8,612 nucleotides of DNA from an uncultured Alphaproteobacteria bacterium. Lineage in GTDB: Bacteria > Pseudomonadota > Alphaproteobacteria > Caulobacterales > Parvularculaceae. Positions 6,394-8,612 of the stretch are shown piece after piece (within the stretch, counting starts at the first letter, position 1; each line of letters starts with the position of its first letter). Location of the stretch: positions 1-8,612 of the forward strand of contig CALKYG010000294.1 in the NCBI GenBank assembly GCA_938003575.1. Reading direction: 5' to 3'. The notes under the pieces were generated by a model. That model searched no databases and was not told where the DNA came from. It saw nothing but the letters and a program-made list of their open reading frames with translations. A program made the position numbers and the translations under genes.

Positions 6394-7369
6394 CATCATG
6401 CGCATGGTCCCGGTCGCCGGGGTCGCCGTCGCGTCGATTCTCGGCGCCTGCCTCATCGGACCGGCGGACCTTTCCGCCGGAGAGGCGATGCGCGGGCTTT
6501 TCTCCGCCGATTCCGCCGGCGTGATCGTCCGCGAGATCCGCCTGCCGCGCGCGCTGGCGGCGTGGACGGCGGGCGCGGCGCTCGGCGCATCGGGCGCCGC
6601 GATGCAGGGGCTGTTGCGGAACCCGCTCGCCGATCCCGGCGTGCTCGGCGTGTCGGCGAGCGCGGCCCTCGGCGCCGTCATCGCCATTTATTTCAATCTT
6701 TCGGCCGCGGCGTCCTCGGCGACGCCGATGGCGGCGATCCTGTTCGCCCTCCTTGCGACGGCGCTTCTTTACGCCGCCGGCGCCGGCCGGCTTTCCCCGA
6801 CGCGACTGATCCTCGCGGGCGTCGGCCTTTCGTCGCTCGCGGGCGCCTTGATCGCGCTCGTGATGAATTTGGCGCCGAACCCGTTCATTCTTTCAGATCT
6901 CGTCAACTGGCTGTTCGGCGCCGTCACGAACAGGAGTTTCGCCGATCTTGCGCTCACGGCGCCGTTCATTGCGGCCGGCATGATCGCGATCATGCTCGCC
7001 GCGCCCGGGCTGACGGCGTTGTCGCTCGGCGAGGAAACGGCGGCGACATTGGGCGCCGACATTCCACGGACACGGGCGCTTGCCATCGCCGGCGCCGCGT
7101 TGATGACGGGCGGGTCGGTGGCGCTTGCCGGCGCGATCGGTTTCGTCGGCGTCGTCGCGCCGCATCTGGCGCGCCCGTTCGTCGCCCATGATCCCGGACG
7201 CGCAATCATCCCCGCCGCCCTGATCGGCGGCGCCCTGCTGTCGCTCGCCGACCTTTGCATCCGGCTTCTTCCGTTCGATCAGGAATTGAAGCTCGGGGTC
7301 GCCGCGGCGCTCATCGGCGCTCCCGCCTTCATCTGGATCGCCGCACGAACGCAAAGGATCGTGCGATGA
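6380..7369 (+). CDS. btuC: Cobalamin ABC transporter permease (FecCD family)
   Basis: Inner-membrane subunit of 329 residues, close to E. coli BtuC; two copies would form the translocation channel. The ATG at 6380 has AGAAAGG 9 bases upstream and overlaps the end of btuF by 14 bases. Longer in-frame extensions to 6236 lie wholly inside btuF and lack support. About ten hydrophobic segments are visible. Family landmarks are RLPRALAAWTAGAALGASGA (54-73), then MQGLLRNPLADPGVLGVSAS (75-94), RLILAGVG (142-149), and the ATPase-contacting loop LSLGEETAATLG (214-225). GFVGVVAPHLAR (254-265) and the closing KLGVAAALIGAPAFIWI (304-320) are also present. All are typical of FecCD permeases for iron-siderophore, haem or B12. 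The B12 assignment follows from the riboswitch and receptor. Confidence 0.92.
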   Translation: MQRNDIMRMVPVAGVAVASILGACLIGPADLSAGEAMRGLFSADSAGVIVREIRLPRALAAWTAGAALGASGAAMQGLLRNPLADPGVLGVSASAALGAVIAIYFNLSAAASSATPMAAILFALLATALLYAAGAGRLSPTRLILAGVGLSSLAGALIALVMNLAPNPFILSDLVNWLFGAVTNRSFADLALTAPFIAAGMIAIMLAAPGLTALSLGEETAATLGADIPRTRALAIAGAALMTGGSVALAGAIGFVGVVAPHLARPFVAHDPGRAIIPAALIGGALLSLADLCIRLLPFDQELKLGVAAALIGAPAFIWIAARTQRIVR

Positions 7370-8124
7370 CGAGAGTGACGGTCAAGAGCCTGACGGTCGT
7401 TCGGGACGGCGCGACGCTTCTCGACGATGTCGGCTTCGAGGCGGCGGACGGCGAATTCATCGGCGTCGTCGGACCGAACGGCGCCGGAAAATCAACGCTC
7501 CTTCGCGCGCTGGCCGGCGTCGAAGAGCAGGCTTCCCGGTCCGTTTTCATCGACGGCGCGCCGGTCGCAAAGACGCCGCCGCGCGAGCGGGCGAAGACCG
7601 TCGCCTACCTTCCGCAGTTGCGCGAGGTCCACTGGTCGATGACGGCGGAAGCGGTCGTCAGTCTCGGCCGCTTCGCCTATGGGACGGGGAGACGGCTGGG
7701 TCCGGCGGACCGGGCCGCCGTCGACGCCGCGCTCGCCGCCGCGGACTGCGAATCGTTTCGATCCCGCGTCGCATCGACCTTGTCCGGCGGCGAACAGGCG
7801 CGCATCCATCTCGCCAGGGCGCTGGCCGCCGGAACGCCGGTCCTCATTGCGGACGAACCGACCGCGGCGCTCGACCTCAGACACGCTCTTTCAATCATGA
7901 AAATCCTGCGCGCCAGAGCGCAGGCGGGCGCGCTCGTCGTCGCGGCGCTGCATGATCTCGCCGCCGCCCGACATTTCTGCACCCGCGTCATTGTCTTGGC
8001 CGAAGCGCGCATCGTCGCCGACGGCGCCGCCGAAACGATGGTGTCGGAAGAAGTCCTCGAGCGGGTCTTCGGCGTGACGAGGGCCGATTTGAGGCTATCG
8101 GAATTTCCGGCGGCGGACGGCTAG
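7366..8124 (+). CDS. btuD: Cobalamin ABC transporter ATP-binding protein
   Basis: Cytoplasmic ATPase of 252 residues that powers the BtuC channel. The ATG overlaps the btuC stop as ATGA and has AAAGGA about 8 bases upstream. All ABC motifs are intact and in order: Walker A GPNGAGKST (36-44), Q-loop Gln84 in AYLPQL, signature LSGGEQ (139-144), Walker B VLIADE (159-164) with the D-loop AALD, and H-loop His196 in ALHDLA. The LREVHWSMTAEAVVSLGR segment after the Q-loop resembles FecE/HmuV/BtuD-type importers. Its stop TAG (8122-8124) shares the CTAG with the stop of the convergent adenosyltransferase gene, leaving no room for a separate terminator. The catalytic residues leave no doubt about ATPase function; substrate is inferred from the operon. 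Confidence 0.93.
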   Translation: MTRVTVKSLTVVRDGATLLDDVGFEAADGEFIGVVGPNGAGKSTLLRALAGVEEQASRSVFIDGAPVAKTPPRERAKTVAYLPQLREVHWSMTAEAVVSLGRFAYGTGRRLGPADRAAVDAALAAADCESFRSRVASTLSGGEQARIHLARALAAGTPVLIADEPTAALDLRHALSIMKILRARAQAGALVVAALHDLAAARHFCTRVIVLAEARIVADGAAETMVSEEVLERVFGVTRADLRLSEFPAADG

Positions 8125-8612
8125 GCGCCGACGCTTTTTGATTTTTCCCACAGCGTTTCCCGAACGCCAAGACGCCGCGCCTCGTAGCGCGCCGCAATGA
8201 ACAGGAAATCCGACAGGCGGTTCAGATAGGCGATCGCGTGTTCGCCCTTGGGGTCGTGCGAAAAAAACGATACGGCGCGGCGTTCGACGCGCCGGCACAC
8301 CGTCCGCGCGACATGCAGCTCGGCGATCAGCGGCGCGCCGCCCGGGAGAATGAATTCCCTGAGCGGCGGCAGGCCGGCGTTCAAGGCGACCGCCGCCGCG
8401 TCGATCCGTTCGACATGACGCCCGGTCAGCACCGTCGCCGACGGAAAGCACAAGGCGCCGCCGCAATCGAAAAGATCATGCTGCGCGAGTTCAAGAGTCT
8501 TGCGGACCTCGTCGCCCGGCGCCGACGCCAGGACGACTCCGATCCATGAATTCAGTTCATCGACATCGCCGAGAAGGTCGACTCGCGGATCGGATTTTGA
8601 AACGCGCGCGCC
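8121..8612 (-). CDS. pduO: PduO-type ATP:cob(I)alamin adenosyltransferase, N-terminus outside window
   Basis: Transfers the adenosyl group of ATP to cob(I)alamin (or cobyrinic acid diamide), making the coenzyme form. The 163 visible residues run off the right edge. A full PduO/MMAB protein is about 190 residues, so roughly 25 residues, including the N-terminal ATP-binding TGxGDxGxT motif, are missing. What is visible is diagnostic: ARVSKSDPRVDLLGDVDELN at the cut edge, FILPGG (about 90-95), the ARTVCRRVERRAV helix, and YLNRLSDFLFIAARY near the C-terminus. This distinguishes it from the unrelated CobA/BtuR adenosyltransferases, which have a Walker-type P-loop. It converges on btuD with interlocking stop codons. 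Its promoter lies outside the window, so it cannot be seen whether it too is riboswitch-controlled. The symbol denotes the family; no propanediol genes are visible. Confidence 0.93.
   Translation of the reverse strand, partial: GARVSKSDPRVDLLGDVDELNSWIGVVLASAPGDEVRKTLELAQHDLFDCGGALCFPSATVLTGRHVERIDAAAVALNAGLPPLREFILPGGAPLIAELHVARTVCRRVERRAVSFFSHDPKGEHAIAYLNRLSDFLFIAARYEARRLGVRETLWEKSKSVGA

Noticed and set aside
5542..6687. 381-codon open frame on the minus strand across btuF and btuC
   Set aside because: It is antisense to two genes with clear family motifs, has no recognisable domain, is rich in Arg/Ala/Asp as GC-rich shadow frames are, and crosses real gene boundaries.
3710..8124. Haem or ferric-siderophore uptake cluster
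   Set aside because: The protein families alone would allow it, but the cobalamin riboswitch directly upstream and the adjoining adenosyltransferase point to B12.
1..8612. Mobile element, CRISPR array, defence system or tRNA
   Set aside because: No transposase or integrase motifs, terminal repeats, regularly spaced repeats or cloverleaf sequences were found on either strand by eye.

Overview
The window is high-GC Gram-negative DNA with long, densely packed reading frames. The signal-peptide OmpA-type protein, the TonB-dependent receptor and the style of the ABC genes suggest an alphaproteobacterium. This is inferred from gene content and base composition only, with no rRNA or marker gene in view. 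Nothing mobile, no CRISPR array and no tRNA was seen.

Left part (1-2049): a bifunctional penicillin-binding protein runs off the left edge on the minus strand. Divergent from it is an AefR-like TetR-family regulator. A perfect 13-bp hairpin terminator separates the regulator from a convergent OmpA-family outer-membrane protein (2050-3168, minus).

Centre and right (3169-8124): the core of the window is a vitamin B12 uptake operon on the plus strand. A candidate promoter leads directly into a cobalamin riboswitch, with its B12 box and a closing P1 stem visible. A hairpin that buries the ribosome binding site of the first gene follows. The genes are a TonB-dependent receptor (btuB), a periplasmic binding protein (btuF), a FecCD-type permease (btuC) and an ATPase (btuD). 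The last three each overlap the preceding gene by 4-14 bases, so translation is probably coupled. Together they would carry cobalamin across the outer membrane, the periplasm and the inner membrane, shut off when cobalamin is plentiful.

Right edge (8121-8612, minus): a PduO-type ATP:cob(I)alamin adenosyltransferase converges on btuD, and the two stop codons interlock in a single CTAG. It would turn imported cobalamin into adenosylcobalamin. No de novo cobalamin synthesis gene is visible, so the locus reads as a salvage module.

I do not see an undescribed system. The most informative signals are the riboswitch with its readable expression platform, the interlocked btuD/adenosyltransferase ends, and a short-form PBP that appears to lack the OB domain.
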